DNA of 64,000 nucleotides from Maylandia zebra (lineage: Eukaryota > Chordata > Actinopteri > Cichliformes > Cichlidae), in assembly GCF_041146795.1 (NCBI RefSeq), contig NC_135168.1, forward strand, positions 37,278,370 through 37,342,369, given 5' to 3'. A program made the translations under genes and the position numbers. The notes under the pieces are model-generated. The model was not told the DNA's origin, searched no databases, and worked only from the letters and a program-made list of their open reading frames with translations. Positions 1 to 13,035 of this stretch are shown here, piece after piece; the first letter of the stretch is position 1; the number at the start of each line of letters is the position of its first letter.

Positions 1-1410
1 ATAAGTTAAAACAATAGAATAACAAAAAACAGCAAATTAAATAAATAAAACACATAAGACATAAAATTAAAACAGCCCTATGTTAAAGCAAAAACAAGAT
101 AAAACAGCATCGAATCACCTAAAAACAACTAAAATAAAAATAAAAAACCAACATCTCACGTGGTGTCAAAGGCCAAGGTAAAGAGGTGGGTTTTCAAGAG
201 TGACTTAAAAACAGATAAAGAAGTGGCCTGTCTAATCTCTAAAGGAAGCTCGTTCCACCGTTTGGGAGCTGCTACAGCAAAAGCACGATCTCCTCTAAGT
301 TTACGCCCAGTCCTGGGTATCTTCAGGAGCAGCTGATCAGCTGACCTGAGAGAGCGGGTGGGTGTATAAGGCTGTAGCAGCTCAGAGAGATAAGATGGAG
401 CTAGGCCATGGAGAGCTTTAAAAGTAAATAAAAGAATTTTAAAATGAATCCTAAAAGAAATGGGCAGCCAGTGAAGTGAAACTAAAACAGGGGAAATGTG
501 CTCAAACTTTCGAGTGCCAGTTAAAAGACGAGCTGCGGCATTTTGCACCCTCTGTAGATGACTAATATATAATGCACTGACCCCTATATAAAGTGCATTA
601 CAGTAATCCAGCCGAGTGCTAACAAAGGCGTGGATCACTGTCTCAAAGTGCTGCCGTGAAAGAATTGGCTTTATTTTTGCCAGCTGCCTGAGGTGAAAGA
701 AGCTAGATTTTACCACGGCCTTAATTTGATTATCAAACTTTAGATCACAGTCCACTTTGACCCCCAGGTTTGTGACAGTTGGCTTAACATACTGTGCCAG
801 GGAATCTACATATACATTGGGGGTCTCAGTGGGGCTACCAAAAACCATCACCTCTGTCTTTTTATCATTGAATTTTAAAAAGTTAACAGACATCCAAGCC
901 TTAATGTCATCGAGACACTGAAGTAATGGCTGTGTAAGGTATCTGCCTTTTTTCTTTAGAGGGACATAGATCTGACAGTCATCAGCATAAAAGTGGAAAG
1001 CAATGCCGTGCTTTCTCAGTACAGAACCAAGAGGAAGCAGATATAAAGAGAAGAGGAGGGGGCCTAGAACTGAGCCCTGTGGGACACCACACAAGAAGGG
1101 AGCGGAGGACGACGCATAGTCACCAAGGCTGACACAAAAAGTTCGCCCCGTCAAGTAGGACCTGAACCACTCCAGTGCTGTGCCCCTAATGCCCACCCAG
1201 TGCTCCAAACGAGAGAATAAAATGGCATGATCCACGGTATCAAACGCAGCTGTCAAATCTAAAAGCACAAGAACAACACAGTCCCCAGCATCAGTCGCTA
1301 AAAATATGTCATTAAAAACTTTTAAAAGGGCTGATTCAGTGCTATGAAAGGGTTTAAAACCAGATTGGAAAACCTCTAAAACATTTTGCTTTTCCAGAGG
1401 CAAACTAAAT
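1..1410 (-). mobile_element. L2-type LINE, 5'-truncated, runs off the left edge
   Basis: The A-rich 1-155 stretch is 3' untranslated sequence; the 3' tail lies outside the window. Homology to L2-type reverse transcriptase ends near 1405, where the sequence turns AT-rich and unrelated, so the copy lost its endonuclease and the first part of the RT by 5' truncation, the usual outcome of target-primed reverse transcription. The same family is present in fuller form at 8826-14700. Confidence 0.85.
156..1403 (-). pseudogene. L2-type LINE reverse transcriptase, C-terminal part
   Basis: A 415-codon open frame covers the fingers/palm onward of a LINE reverse transcriptase. Visible motifs in order: [17 protein letters not shown] near residue 12, the catalytic-aspartate motif [12 protein letters not shown] near residue 49, [13 protein letters not shown] near residue 106, the active-site FYADD near residue 137, then the L2-typical C-terminal block with [21 protein letters not shown] and a WNELPLEIR motif. 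In a complete element the enzyme nicks target DNA and copies its own RNA at the nick. Here the endonuclease is absent and no promoter is visible, so this is a dead fragment despite the open frame. The first residues depend on where homology begins and the true protein started far upstream. Confidence 0.85.
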
Positions 1411-3038
1411 AGTAAATGATCCTGTTTTATATTTAATTTAATGTATTCACAGCTTGTATGACTGAGCAGTAGTGCTCAGATTGTGGGTGACCAGTGTAGG
1501 GTGCATTTTAATATTTATCATCGGTAAGTTTCTGGCATGTTTATCCAAGCCTTCTGGATAACAATGGAAACGTGAAACGGAATAAGACAGCCATCTGTCA
1601 AAACAGTTTCGCACAGATGATGAGTCCTTATTAACTCTGTCGTTCACCATGATAGCAGATAATGGAGAAATAATGGTGTGGACTGGTTTCTTCTTTACTC
1701 TATTGGATTCATTTTGCCCTCGATGTGGCTGTTTTTTTAAAGATTGTTATTAACACGACTGCCATAATTCATCCTCTGAATTGTTGGTTAAATGTCACAT
1801 TCTTTAATTAGCCTCCAGGTTGGGAATCAGCTATCTGATTTGTGACCAGACTTGCCTCCTAACCTGCTGTCCAGGAAGGGGGACCAGATGCTTCTCACAG
1901 CATGATTAACTCATGAGACTGGACTGGTTTTGTGAAAGAGCAGATGCAATGCTCCTTGAGTTTTTGTTTCCTTCTCTCTGCGCTTTCTAACAGGAGATAA
2001 AGACACTTTTCCCTTGTTTGTAAAAGTTCTGCAAAGATCTGATGTTCACACACTTGCCCTGCTAATGCTCTCAAGTACATTTAAGTTGGAAGCAAAAAGA
2101 GTAATGTGAACTTAATCTTTAATTATACCAAGAGTGTAATTTGGGGACATCTACTCACAAGGTGGTTGACCATTGATTCACCGATCCCACTGCTTACTGA
2201 TTTTAAGGCCCGTTTGGACAGAAGGTGGTCATTCTGTGTACAAATGACTCAGCAATCTTGCTTATATTGATTCTCCTTAATACTCTCTTGATCTTTTGTC
2301 TTAGAAAAGCAGCTGCAAATTCACTTTTTGTCACTGAGTTTAAGTAAGCTAGGAAATTTTAGTGTCATCATTTCATTAGACGTAATCCTTATGCACTGAA
2401 GGATGCTCACATTTGCCTGTTATATCAACATAACACACATCCCAGTGTTTAGTGTGGTCTGCCTCTGAATCAGCAGCTTTTTTAAAATCGCTGCAAACCT
2501 TCTGAAGCAAATACATTAAAAATAGGTTGGGATGTCATGCTCAATTTTTATTTTATTTTATTTTTTTATCTCGATTCAGATCCCTTTAATATATCATGTC
2601 TGCTCATGCTGCTGATAAGTCCTGCCACCATATTTTTCACAAGCCTCTGGAGCCAAACACTGAAGTTGATAATAAAAGGTTATTTATGTTTTATGAATGA
2701 GAGTTTAGCAGAGAGAAAGAAGGAAAGAAAGATTCTTGGCGTCAAAAACGAGACTGCATAAACACTAATTTCAGCTGATGATGAGTGTGATGATTTACCT
2801 CGTAAACGATCTTTGGCGAGGCGCCTGTGTCACCATACACTTAAGGCATATCTCACATAACTTCAGCACCTGCTGTTTGTCTGAGTTATTTTCTTTCTTA
2901 TGCATCTGCTGCAGGTGGTACGCTTATGATTAATAAACCTGCTGCCTGCACTAATTTTGAGTCAGTTTTTTCAAAGTGGCAGTCACTTCCTGTTAAGTAT
3001 ATAAAATTCCTTACTGAGTAGATGGAGCATTTTGTATA
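1411..3038. other. No gene seen
   Basis: AT-rich unique-looking sequence with frequent stops in all frames. Short open stretches here have no recognisable domain. A pyrimidine/A-rich patch lies near 2545-2570. Confidence 0.6.
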
Positions 3039-3518
3039 CAGTTGTGGTCAAACGTTTGATATCCGCTCATTGGAGCTTTTAATAATTTCTTTGAACTGTT
3101 CTTTAATCTTTAATGGCTTTAAAAAATAAGAATTGGGTGCACAAGTTTGATTTTCTCTAATCCACACAGGCTCAAAGTATATATACACACTCCCAATAAA
3201 ACACAGTTACTTGTCCAGATGCTTTTGGTAACCTTCACTAAGCTTGTGGAACAATTCTGGCTGAATATTTGACCACAGGAGGGACATTTAATTTTATTGT
3301 GGGGGGTGTTTACGTTTGACCCTGTGTGGATTGGAGAACATCAAATAGAATTTCAAATTGTTGCACCGAATTCTTGTTTTCTTGAAGTCATTAAAGATGT
3401 TTGCTGTATAATCAATCCACCCTGGAGAAAGAACAATTCAAAGAAATCAGTAAAAGCTCTAAAATTATCATAACATTCATACCCATAATGATTGTGTTTG
3501 AACTTATGATCACAACTG
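3039..3518. mobile_element. Tc1-like foldback MITE
   Basis: The element begins CAGTTGTGGTCAAACG just after TA (3037-3038) and ends with the inverted match ...GATCACAACTG just before TA (3519-3520), the TA duplication typical of Tc1/mariner. The arms keep pairing inward: a GAGCTTTTA..ATTTCTTTGAA block and a TCCACACAGG block each recur inverted on the other side, so most of the 480 bp could fold into one long hairpin. The inner part resembles Tc1-like sequence. There is no transposase frame, so movement would have depended on an enzyme made elsewhere. Confidence 0.8.
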
Positions 3519-3772
3519 TACGCATTTATCAATAAGACCGAAGAATAACAGCTTTGCATATTTTGTGAGCGACTGACTCAGAACAGACACAATCAGCAGA
3601 GCAACCAAACGGTTTTCTCATTTGCACATGTAATTTTCACTGAGTGATGCTCACATTACAGAGCTCTGCGCTGCAACAGTAGCTGGCAGAGGTGGTCAAC
3701 ACTGAAAGGACCCGACTGTGTTCTGCTTCATTTTAGCTGGTATTGATACTACAAAACATCATTTCCATTAAT

Positions 3773-4103
3773 ATATGGTAAATGGCCTGTATTTATATAG
3801 CGCTTTTCTAGTCCCTAAGGACCCCAAAGCGCTTTACACATCCAGTCATCCACCCATTCACACACACATTCATGGTGATGGCAAGCTACATTGTAGCCAC
3901 AGCCACCCTGGGGCGCACTGACAGAGGCGAGGCTGCCGGACACTGGCGCCACTGGTGACCACCCTCTGACCACCACCAGTAGGCAACGGGTGAAGTGTCT
4001 TGCCCAAGGGCACAACGACTGAGACTGTCCAAGCCGGGGCTCGAACCGGCAATCTTCCGATTACAAGGCGAACTCCCAGCTCTTGAGCCACGATCGCTTT
4101 ATG
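3773..4103 (-). mobile_element. tRNA-derived SINE, nearly intact
   Basis: Read on the minus strand it starts at about 4103 with a tRNA-like head containing an A-box-like TGGCTCAAGAGCTGGGAG and a B box GGTTCGAGCCC that matches the pol III consensus. A body with GTGCCCTTGGGCAAGACAC follows, then a tail with AAAGCGCTTTGGGG and AGCGCTATATAAATA shared with a widespread teleost LINE/SINE 3' end. The internal promoter looks usable. Related degraded copies lie at 42713-42895 and 46708-46941. It encodes no protein. Confidence 0.75.
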
Positions 4104-7100
4104 CACATTTCTAATAAGGCACTTGGAGGGAAAAGGTGGGCGATATTTTCTCAAAATTATATCACAGTATTTTAACTAAATTTGTGTTCATATTTCTCAT
4201 GATATAGATGAAAATAAACTGAAAGTTTTATTGATGATTGCAGCTTGCAGAAAGAAGCATTTATTAGCGCGAATAAAATGAAGGACATTTTTCATCCTTC
4301 TTTTTTAATGAGCTACTGTCACTGATGACAGACTACCTGATTTGAAGTGTGAATATATTGCCGCAAAGTGTCAGCAGCAGCTTTATAGTGCAATAGTGAG
4401 ACAGCAGTATATACAGGGGCACAACGTAAGTCAACTGTAAGGACAAAAGTAGCCTGGGTACTGTTTTCCCTGGAGATTTTAAGTAGAAGTAAAAGGGAAC
4501 TGCTTAACATTTTAGTCTAAAAATAAGCAACTTGACTTTGCAGTTCTTCTGGACCCTACACAATATTGTCATAAAATAAAACTACAAAATTTAAAATAAA
4601 AAAGTTTCTACCTGGGATGTTGTAACTTGAGCCGAATTTTCAAGCGTTTGTGTTTATCCACCATTTGAAATGGCATCACATACTTGGCCCAACAATATGT
4701 AACTGCATCAGTAATTTCCATCCACCGTCTCTCTATCTGTCATACAGAGTCTAACTAGCAAGTGCTCTAAAAAAGCTTGGTTGAGCCATTTGTGTGCCTT
4801 TGCACTCTAATTGTATTCCCTGATATGTTTTTGTCTGAAGTAGCAAAACATATGAAATGTATGAAATCGTCATCGAATGCAGACACACTGCTCTATCAAT
4901 CAGACATTTCTGAGTTTGTCTCCTTGTTGTGCGCATTAGCAAACCTAAATACATGGAGTTGCTATAGTAATGATATGGCACTATGATGACACTTTTTCCA
5001 TGTAGAAATCTGTTCCAGTATTATTATATATTATATATTATACATATTAGATATTATATACCAAAACCCTATTGGTGGGTAGGTTTTAAGAAAAGGACAC
5101 AGTTTTTTGGATTTAAGCTCCCTGCATTTTCTGTTTATGGCATATGTGACTCTTAGTGGAGAGAAACTATCCATTCTTTATTCTTTTAAGATAGCGCTAT
5201 GTGGGGTCAGTGTCATACTGTCTAAATAACTGAGAATTAAATGCCTACCTGATTATACTGAATGATGTAAATCAATCATTCATTGTTGTTTGTTTAGGTG
5301 AAGGATCCTGTTTTGACAGGACATGTTTTGATCAGATATTTACCACCAACATGTCTGCGTGGCTAACTCTGGTTAGCAATCGCCCCTTTTCTTCCCCATG
5401 GATGTAATCTACTCCTCCACGAGTGTCTGCCTTTTGCATTTATGCACTGGGCTTCTGCATTTCACATACAGTAACTTTTAAAGCAACTTGTCTGTAAAAG
5501 GTTTTGTCACTTCTTTAGTAATAGAATCTAACCTAACGAGAGATTAAAGGCGTTGGCTGGTGACTACAAAGCAGATAGATCTGTGAAATGAGACCAAGAG
5601 CGTTGGCATTCATATGGGCGTATTGTCTCCCTAATCTTTATCTGGACAGGCCTCACACAGATAGACAGATGCACACACACACAATGACATTTATTCATTG
5701 ACATTTAAATAAATTTGGCCTCAGGGTCACAGAGAATATTTGAATCCATAAAGAAAACATCAAATGACAGCTGTCATTTACTTACAGTCGTTAGCACTGA
5801 CGTAAAACTGTCAAACAGCTCTGAAAAGACAAAGAAGATCTATGTGCTTTTGCTACAAATATAATAAACAGTATCAGTAAATGACAAATCATCCACAAAG
5901 AGTTCTACGGTTCATATTGACGTACTTTTTGGTGCTGATAGCGAGACTTTTTAGATCTTTATTTCCCTGCAGCCCAGCGGTCTGTTAGTGGGATTTCACA
6001 AGTGCCAGAGCCAGATGGTGTGTACGTGCCATCGTGAACATGTGCATGGTGCTGTGTTGAAACAGAATAAAAACAGGTGTGCCTCTCCGTGCACTGCAAC
6101 GTTCAATAATTACGCAACATACACATGAAATTTACAGTGCGTTTAGTGACAGAATAGTATTCTGAAATGCTCTTGTTAGCTAATCCACCCTTCCCCTCGT
6201 CTGTCTTTGTTAACAGCTCTCCTAGTGTGTAAATACCAGTCTGGTGATTAATGGTAGGATGTAAGTCCTGTTGTGTCTTTGTCACATCATCTATCATACA
6301 GTCTAGGATCACCAATAGCACTGACAAGATGAATGGATCTGATAAACTGGGTTTGCTGGCCTGTTACTAAGCTGGCCATCACTGTTTAATTTTTTATTAC
6401 TTTTAAAGCATTTCACCTGGACACTGATTACCACACAATTTAGCTTAAAAAAAAAAGTCAGCATGAATCTTAAACACAAATAATTGATTCAGCTTGTCAG
6501 CCCAGACTCCACAGGAGTTAAAAAAAATACATTAGTTCTTCTATTTATAATGCATATAATCTTGGTATAGCCCTGTTCAGATTCAGTGTGGCATTGCCCT
6601 CTCAAAATAATCCAAACTAGTAAAATATATGCTCCTGTGTGTGTGAATAAACTGTTGCATAACTAGTGTGAGCATGCCCACAGGGCACTACAAGGAAGCA
6701 CAGTGCAATCAGAGAGCCAACATATTACATCTGGAGCTGAATCTGCATATCTCAAGGGCATACCCTGCCCTTTCTGAAATGCTATCCGTTGCTTTTTTGC
6801 CACAAAGGGGCCGTTGGCTCTCACCTTCGCAGGCCAGGAGACCTTCCTGGTCCCCAGTGGTGTGCTGACCTTCTCACTCATTGAAAGAGAAATCACACCC
6901 TTCCCTTGATTCCGCACTGAAGAGTCAAAGGTAATGCACCACAGTGAGCACCTTTGCTAGCTAACAGGTAGCCTTTTTCATTTTGCGTTCCTTTTGTGTT
7001 CTTATAATGTATTTAATTAGTAGTAGATGACTCCTAACTATTGGTAGACACACTGATTCTTTAATATTAACTTTCACTTGTTTATTCTGCGCCTAGTTAC

Positions 7101-8269
7101 CCTTTCATTCATTTGTACTGGGTGGTTGTGATGTTGGTTTACAGGCACTGAATCAGAATATCATTGAGAAGGTCATTCTCTGAGGCATACCCATAGAAAA
7201 GATAAGATTCATGAGCAATGTACCATAAATGCCGTACAGCCTTAGCTTTTATTCCTCATAAATCACATAATGTTAATCAGCATAGGAGGGCCTTTCTGTT
7301 GCATGGAAAAATGTAATGTCCTGAATTGCACTGATAGCTGAAGTGATGATCTTCCACTGTTATTGCTGTTGGTTTGCTATAACTGATGATCTTCACACCT
7401 AAACATAAAGCATAAACATCAAACACAACAACTAAAATGTTCAATAAGACAGGATATTTGACTTAAATTCAGATTCACAAGAGGTCCCAGGTAATTCGTC
7501 CGGTGTGAACAAGGCCGTTCTGCAACAATTCACTTCCTCCACTTGTTTTGGGAGTTCAGCTAACTGCGCTGACGTTCCCAGGAGCCGTCCACACAAAGCC
7601 GGTTGAGCTGGTGGATTCTGGCCGCTATGCTTGACCTCTCTGCAGCCTAAAGTAATTGGCAGTCTAAAATCTCACCTCTCATCTACAAAGGGATGGGTCT
7701 GTGCTCAGCATAAAAATAACATCTTGTCCATATACGCTTCAGAACACCAGCACATGGTGTCATTGGACTTCATGCGGAGAGAAAAGGAGAGAGGCAGAAC
7801 GAAGGTCTCGTCTCCATCTTGCATTTTCTCTTTCTGAGGAAGAATCGTGTGATTAAAGCTAATGAAACTCAGCTTTTTCGTTTTGAATTCACTGTACTTT
7901 GATAGCATCTCATTTTCTTTCATAACAGTTCTGTTACTATTTCGAACATTAGTATAATAGCATAATAGCTTATGCATTAATATAAATGTACAGCCTAGAG
8001 TACAGCTGCTCCTCAGATGACCAAGATATCATGAATCTCGTGACTTGGACTAGTGCTGACCAGCACTAACCAACTGACATTATAGTCATTAGCCCCTAGT
8101 GTGGCTATAAACACACATTTGATGATTATGTAGAAACTAGAATCTGACATGATGGCTGTAGTGTTTGTTGCTGGTGCATTATTTTATAAAAGTAAAGTTT
8201 TCATATCACAATTAACATTGTGCAATTATTGAAAATGATACACATACACTGTTCAAACTCAAGATATCA
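4104..8269. other. No gene seen; mostly unique sequence
   Basis: No open frame here has a recognisable domain. A stretch at about 4135-4200 starting with GGGCGATATTTTCTC resembles the end of a teleost hAT-type element but is too decayed to classify. AT dinucleotide-rich sequence occurs at 5015-5065. Confidence 0.55.
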
Positions 8270-8385
8270 TCCATTCATCAATCTTTTTTAATCAAACTCA
8301 GGTCTTAAGGGACTGGAGCTTATCCCAGCTGTCACTGGGCAACACTTGGGACACAAAAACAAAGCCCGTTGCAGGGCTAACATAT
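8270..8385 (-). repeat. Fragment of a common teleost dispersed repeat
   Basis: GGAGCTTATCCCAGCTGTCA and GCAGGGCTAACA match, in inverted orientation, the 3' half of the dispersed repeat whose 5' half contains a GTGGTTAGCAC-like motif. A plus-strand copy is at 25482-25760. Recognition is by memory of the repeat. Confidence 0.55.
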
Positions 8386-8971
8386 ATCACCACTTAACCT
8401 ATTGTGCATTTGTTTGGACTGAGGAAGGATGTTGGACCAAACTCCACAAAAGAAGGTTCTGCAGTCACAGCAACGGATGAATCACAACTAAAACTTTTAA
8501 AGGCTTATTTGGAAATGAGAAGAGTTCAGTGACCGCCGGTAGGGAGACGGGACAAATTTTAATTACTGCTCGAGTATTTGGACAGCGTCTTTAGAAAAGG
8601 AGAAAGACTATTAGATAAGGCCAGTCTGATCCAGACAATTTCTAAAACGAAGAGAGGGTCGACAGGTTGTGGTCTTACTTGTTAGTGTAGGAGATCTGAG
8701 CTGTGTTTTTGGCTGTGAGAGCAAAGAAGGCCCTGCACTCTCAACTCCTTGAGGGAACACGGGCTGATGTTTTTTCAAAGGACAGGAGGCAGACTTCAGG
8801 CAAGAAACAAGGAAACAGACAAAGGTCAAGGTCAAATTTATTTATATAGCACATTTCAAACAGCTGATGCTGCACAAAGTGCTTAACAATATAAAAATGG
8901 CATTAAAAAGCAACAATGTAATACAATAATAACAATAAAAAACAATAATAGGACAATAAAAGAATTAAAAC

Positions 8972-9545
8972 TGTCATGGTCTGGAGTCTGCGACTCCGTG
9001 TTTATGTTTAGTTTATTAGTATTCTGTGGTTTTGGTTGCCTTGGGTGTTTGTACTCTTCTGTTTCATGGTTCATGTTCCTATGTTCTGTGTCCCCCAGTC
9101 TGTGTTAAGTTGGTGTGTTATGTCATTGCGTGTATGTGTTTCCTGTTTTATTGTGAAGGTCTGCGTCTTATGCGAGTGTTTCAGTTTGCCTCCCTAGTCT
9201 CGTCACGTAATCACTCCCAGCTGTGTTCCCCACCTGTGTGTAATCTCCCTGTGTTCCCTGAGTGTATTTAAGTTGTCTCTTCTGTCATGGTAGTTGCTGG
9301 TTCGTCTGTGTTGTTTCCCCTCGGTCTCCCTGCGTCTCTCCGTATGTATTTCCCCGGACCTCCCTGCATCCTCGTTTCTGGTTTGTCTTGTTAGTTTACC
9401 CAGTATAGGTTTCCAGTTTCATGTTTTGCCACCATTGCTGTTTGTACTTACCCACCCCTGTAAATAAACACTCGCCTGCACCAGAGCTGCCGCCTTTTTG
9501 GTCCTTTCTACAACTCCACACGGCTTGCCCCGGCAAACCGTGACA
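8972..9545 (+). mobile_element. Solo LTR of an LTR retrotransposon
   Basis: A 574-bp block starts TGTCATGGTC and ends AACCGTGACA (short inverted ends, TG...CA) and is flanked on both sides by AAAAC (8967-8971 and 9546-9550), a 5-bp target duplication. Inside are a TATA-like TATTTAA at 9265-9271 and AATAAA at 9463-9468, in the order expected for a promoter and polyadenylation signal on the plus strand. There is no internal coding region, so it is what remains after recombination between two LTRs. It sits in the 3' untranslated region of the L2-type LINE and is therefore younger. Confidence 0.85.
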
Positions 9546-12500
9546 AAAACAATAACTAAAACTAATTCAAATAAGACCAAAATGCTTGGGTCATAGTGTG
9601 TTAAAAGCCAGGGCATAGAAATGTGTCTTTAGTAATGCTTTAAATTGCTCAAGTGTTTGTGCAGATCTAATATTTAAGGGGAGACTATTCCAAAGTCTGG
9701 GACCTGCCACAGAGAAGGATCTATCACCACGGGATTTGAGATAAGTCCGTGGGATGGACAGCATTAGTTTTGAGCTAGACCTCATGGTTTTTCCTGGAGC
9801 ATAGGCAGAGATGAGCTCAGACAGGTAAGGAGGGGCTCGGGCATTAAGTCACTTAAAAACAATTAGTAAAAGTTTAAATTGGATCCTGTAGGAGACAGGA
9901 AGCCAGTGTAAGGAAGCTAAAACTGGGGTTATATGCTCTCTCCGTTTGGTACCAGTTAGCAGGCAAGCAGCTGAATTTTGAACCATCTGAAGACGATGAA
10001 TGGTGGCCTGATCTAGACCATAATACAATGAATTGCAGTAGTCTAATCTGCAAGTAAGGAAAGGGTGAATAACACGCTCAAAGACATTAGCCGGGAGGTA
10101 TGGCTTTACTTTGGCTAGCTATCTTAACTGAAAAAAGCAGGACTGAACTACTGCACCCACCTGCTTATTCAATTTAAAAGAACCATCAATGTAGACACCG
10201 AGGTTTTTTAGATGTGTTTTACAATACGAGGAAAGGGCGCCCAGAGTGCTGTCGATATGATTAAAGTTGCCAAAAATGACAACCTCAGTTTTATTTTCAT
10301 TTAGCTTTAAAAAATTTAATGACAACCACTGTTTGACATCGTCAAGGCAGCGCAATAAGAGCTGGGGATGGTCTGACCCTGCTTTTAAAGGTAGATAAAT
10401 CTGCAAATCATCAGCAAAACAGTGAAATGAAACCAAGAGAAGATGGAGCACAATGGCAACAAATAGAGTGCGAACAGGGCAGGACCCAAAATAGAGCCTT
10501 GAGGTACACCGTATTTAAGAGGGGCTATTTTGGAGTTGTGGGGGCCCATATTGACATGAAAAGACCTTTCTGACAAATAGGACCGAAACCACTGTAGGCC
10601 AGATCCTTTTAGGCCAGCATGAAATTCTAGCCGTGATAACAGGATGTCATGGCCGACCGGTCCAACAATAAAAGGGCAGCAGGGCTGCCAGAGTCCAGAG
10701 TTAAAAGAGCCGTCTCAGTGCTATGTAGTGATTTAAAACCAGATTGAAATTTTTCAGAGATCATATTAAAATCAAGGTGGGCCTACAACTGTAGGTAGAC
10801 CACTTTCTCCAAGACTTTAGATAGAAAAGGAAGCTTTGAGATTGGCCTGTAATTGGACAGAGCAGTTGGGTCCAGGTTTTGTTTTTTAAGAAGAGGCTGA
10901 ACTATAGCTTGTTTAAAGCATGATGGGACGCAGCCTGCTGCAAGGGACGTATTAATTAATCTCAGGATAAAAGGCCCGACAGTATTGAAGACAATCAGAG
11001 GGGCAGTGTGATGATCTTAGGTTACTAGCTACTGCGGTCAAGTCATTAAGGGAGACGGGATCAAACTGCTCTAAGACAGCTGAGCACACAGGAGAAAGAC
11101 TCTGATCTGAAGCAGCAGACGACGAGACAAGGGCCCTAATTGAGAGAATCTTTAAATTAAAAAATGCTAAATGTTTGGTGAAGAAATGACTTCAGCATTA
11201 TCACGTGAACTAAGAAAGCGATTAAGGACATTAAAAAGTACCTGAGGCCTGTGACTGTTTACTGACACTAAGTTTGAGACAAACTTAGTCTTTGCAGTTT
11301 TTACAGCTTCTTGGTGAGCAGAAAGATGAGTCCTTAAAATCTGTAGGGAAACATACAATCTGTCCTTTTTCCATCTCCTTTCGGTGCGTCTGTAGTCACG
11401 TCTGAGGCAGCGCGTATGTTCATTCAGCAATGGCTCTGATAAATATTTAGTGCACACAGTCCTGAGCGGAGCAATAGAGTCCAAGATATCAGTGCAGGTA
11501 GAATGAAGAATGTCACAATTTTACAGTTGGAATTCATTTTCCAGAATCCATAAAGGCAGCAGAAAAAGCGGCGCTGTTAGAGCATTAAGCGCTCGCTTTT
11601 TGCGCGCTGGGACGTCTTATCTACCGAGCTGCGCAGCGTTAGAGTGAACAACACAGGAAGATGATCGGAGATGCGCAACTCGGATATTTCCGTGATGCAG
11701 ACATCCAGCCCGTGGGAGAGCACCAAGTCCAGTGTGTGACCTTTTTCATGCGTGGGACCGGTAACCCACTGGGTCAAGTTAAGAGTCAATAATATTCAAA
11801 AAGTCCTTGACCAAAAGTTTAAAGTCACAGCAGACATGGATGTTAAAATCACCAAGGATTAAAAAACTGTCGAATTTAAGAACAATTCCAGCCATAAAAC
11901 CTGAAAACTCTTTGATAAAATCCTTATTAAACTTGGGAGGACGGTATATGAGGGCACACAGCAAAGGCGCAGCAGAGTTTAGGTGTAACTCAAACAGCTG
12001 GAGTTCAAAACTAGAAAATGAGTCGTGCTGTAATGTTTGATGGCAATGAAATCGAGTGTTGAACATGGTGGCTAAGCCTCCCCCCCGCCAGAGGGCCGAG
12101 GGAGACTGAAGAATGAGAAATTAGGAGGAACCAGTTCCGAAAAAGCTACATACTCACTGGGTTGAAGCCATGTTTCTGTCAGAAATAGAAAGTCCAACTG
12201 TTGTGACTTTAGGAAGTCGTTTAATACAAACGTCTTGTTTGCTAATGATCTTACATTTAGTAAAGCCATTTGGAGTGTGTAGATCCTAACATCAGACGTT
12301 CCAGCTCGGTTAAGTGTGCGAAGATTTCTGTGGTCCACACCGCATCCACGGGTCCGAGGCCGCTTAGGGAAATAAAATGCTGAGAGCGGGGGATCAAGTG
12401 TCGTGGGAGCTCCAGGGACAACAGGCAGGATCCATCTAAAGATGCACTCTGCTGGTCCAGTAGTTCCACTAGAAGCACGGAGAAGAGCTCGGACTTTGAT

Positions 12501-12757
12501 GAGTGTACCAGCCCGCTTTCCTCGTTTCCTCGGGCGCTTCTTCCAGGAAGTGGTGTAGGAGTGTTGGCACAGATAAACCGGAATACAGGGCTCAAAAAGT
12601 GGTGGAGGAGGCCCATAATCATCTACTGTTCCCGTTTGTTTAAGAGTAGGGGTGCAACGATATTCGTATCGATATTGAACCGTTCGATACAGTGCTTTCG
12701 GTTCGGTACGCATATGTATCGAACAATACAACATTTGTAATTTATTTTATCAATTTT

Positions 12758-12877
12758 CCTTCTGACGATGCTGTCTGTGTTGAGCGCTCAGTGAATCTGT
12801 GTTCGACTACTCCGCCTAGGCTGCACTGTCCAGCGCAGATCCACTGATCGCTCAACACAGACAGCATAGTCAGAAGG
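12758..12877. repeat. Subterminal 42-bp inverted repeat of the hAT element
   Basis: The arm at 12758-12799 (starts CCTTCTGACGATGCTG) pairs with 12836-12877 (ends ATAGTCAGAAGG) with a few mismatches, around a 36-nt spacer. The same structure, with a small gap in one arm, occurs in copy 2 at about 58820-58936, so it belongs to the family. Confidence 0.8.
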
Positions 12878-13035
12878 AAGAGCGCAGGGCACCTCCCCCA
12901 CCCTCATTCAGTTCTGGCGTTTGGAATTATTTTGGTTTTCATGTGACGTATGACCCTGAAGGTAAGCGAGTCATGGACTAAAGTAAAACAGTATGTTGGA
13001 TGTGCCATGCAATGCTCAATTACATTGGTGTGAAC

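Noticed and set aside
4135..4200. hAT terminal repeat starting GGGCGATATTTT
   Set aside because: No partner end or 8-bp duplication could be found.
8051..8068. Inverted repeat TAGTGCTG-AC-CAGCACTA
   Set aside because: Only 8-bp arms, expected by chance in a window of this size.
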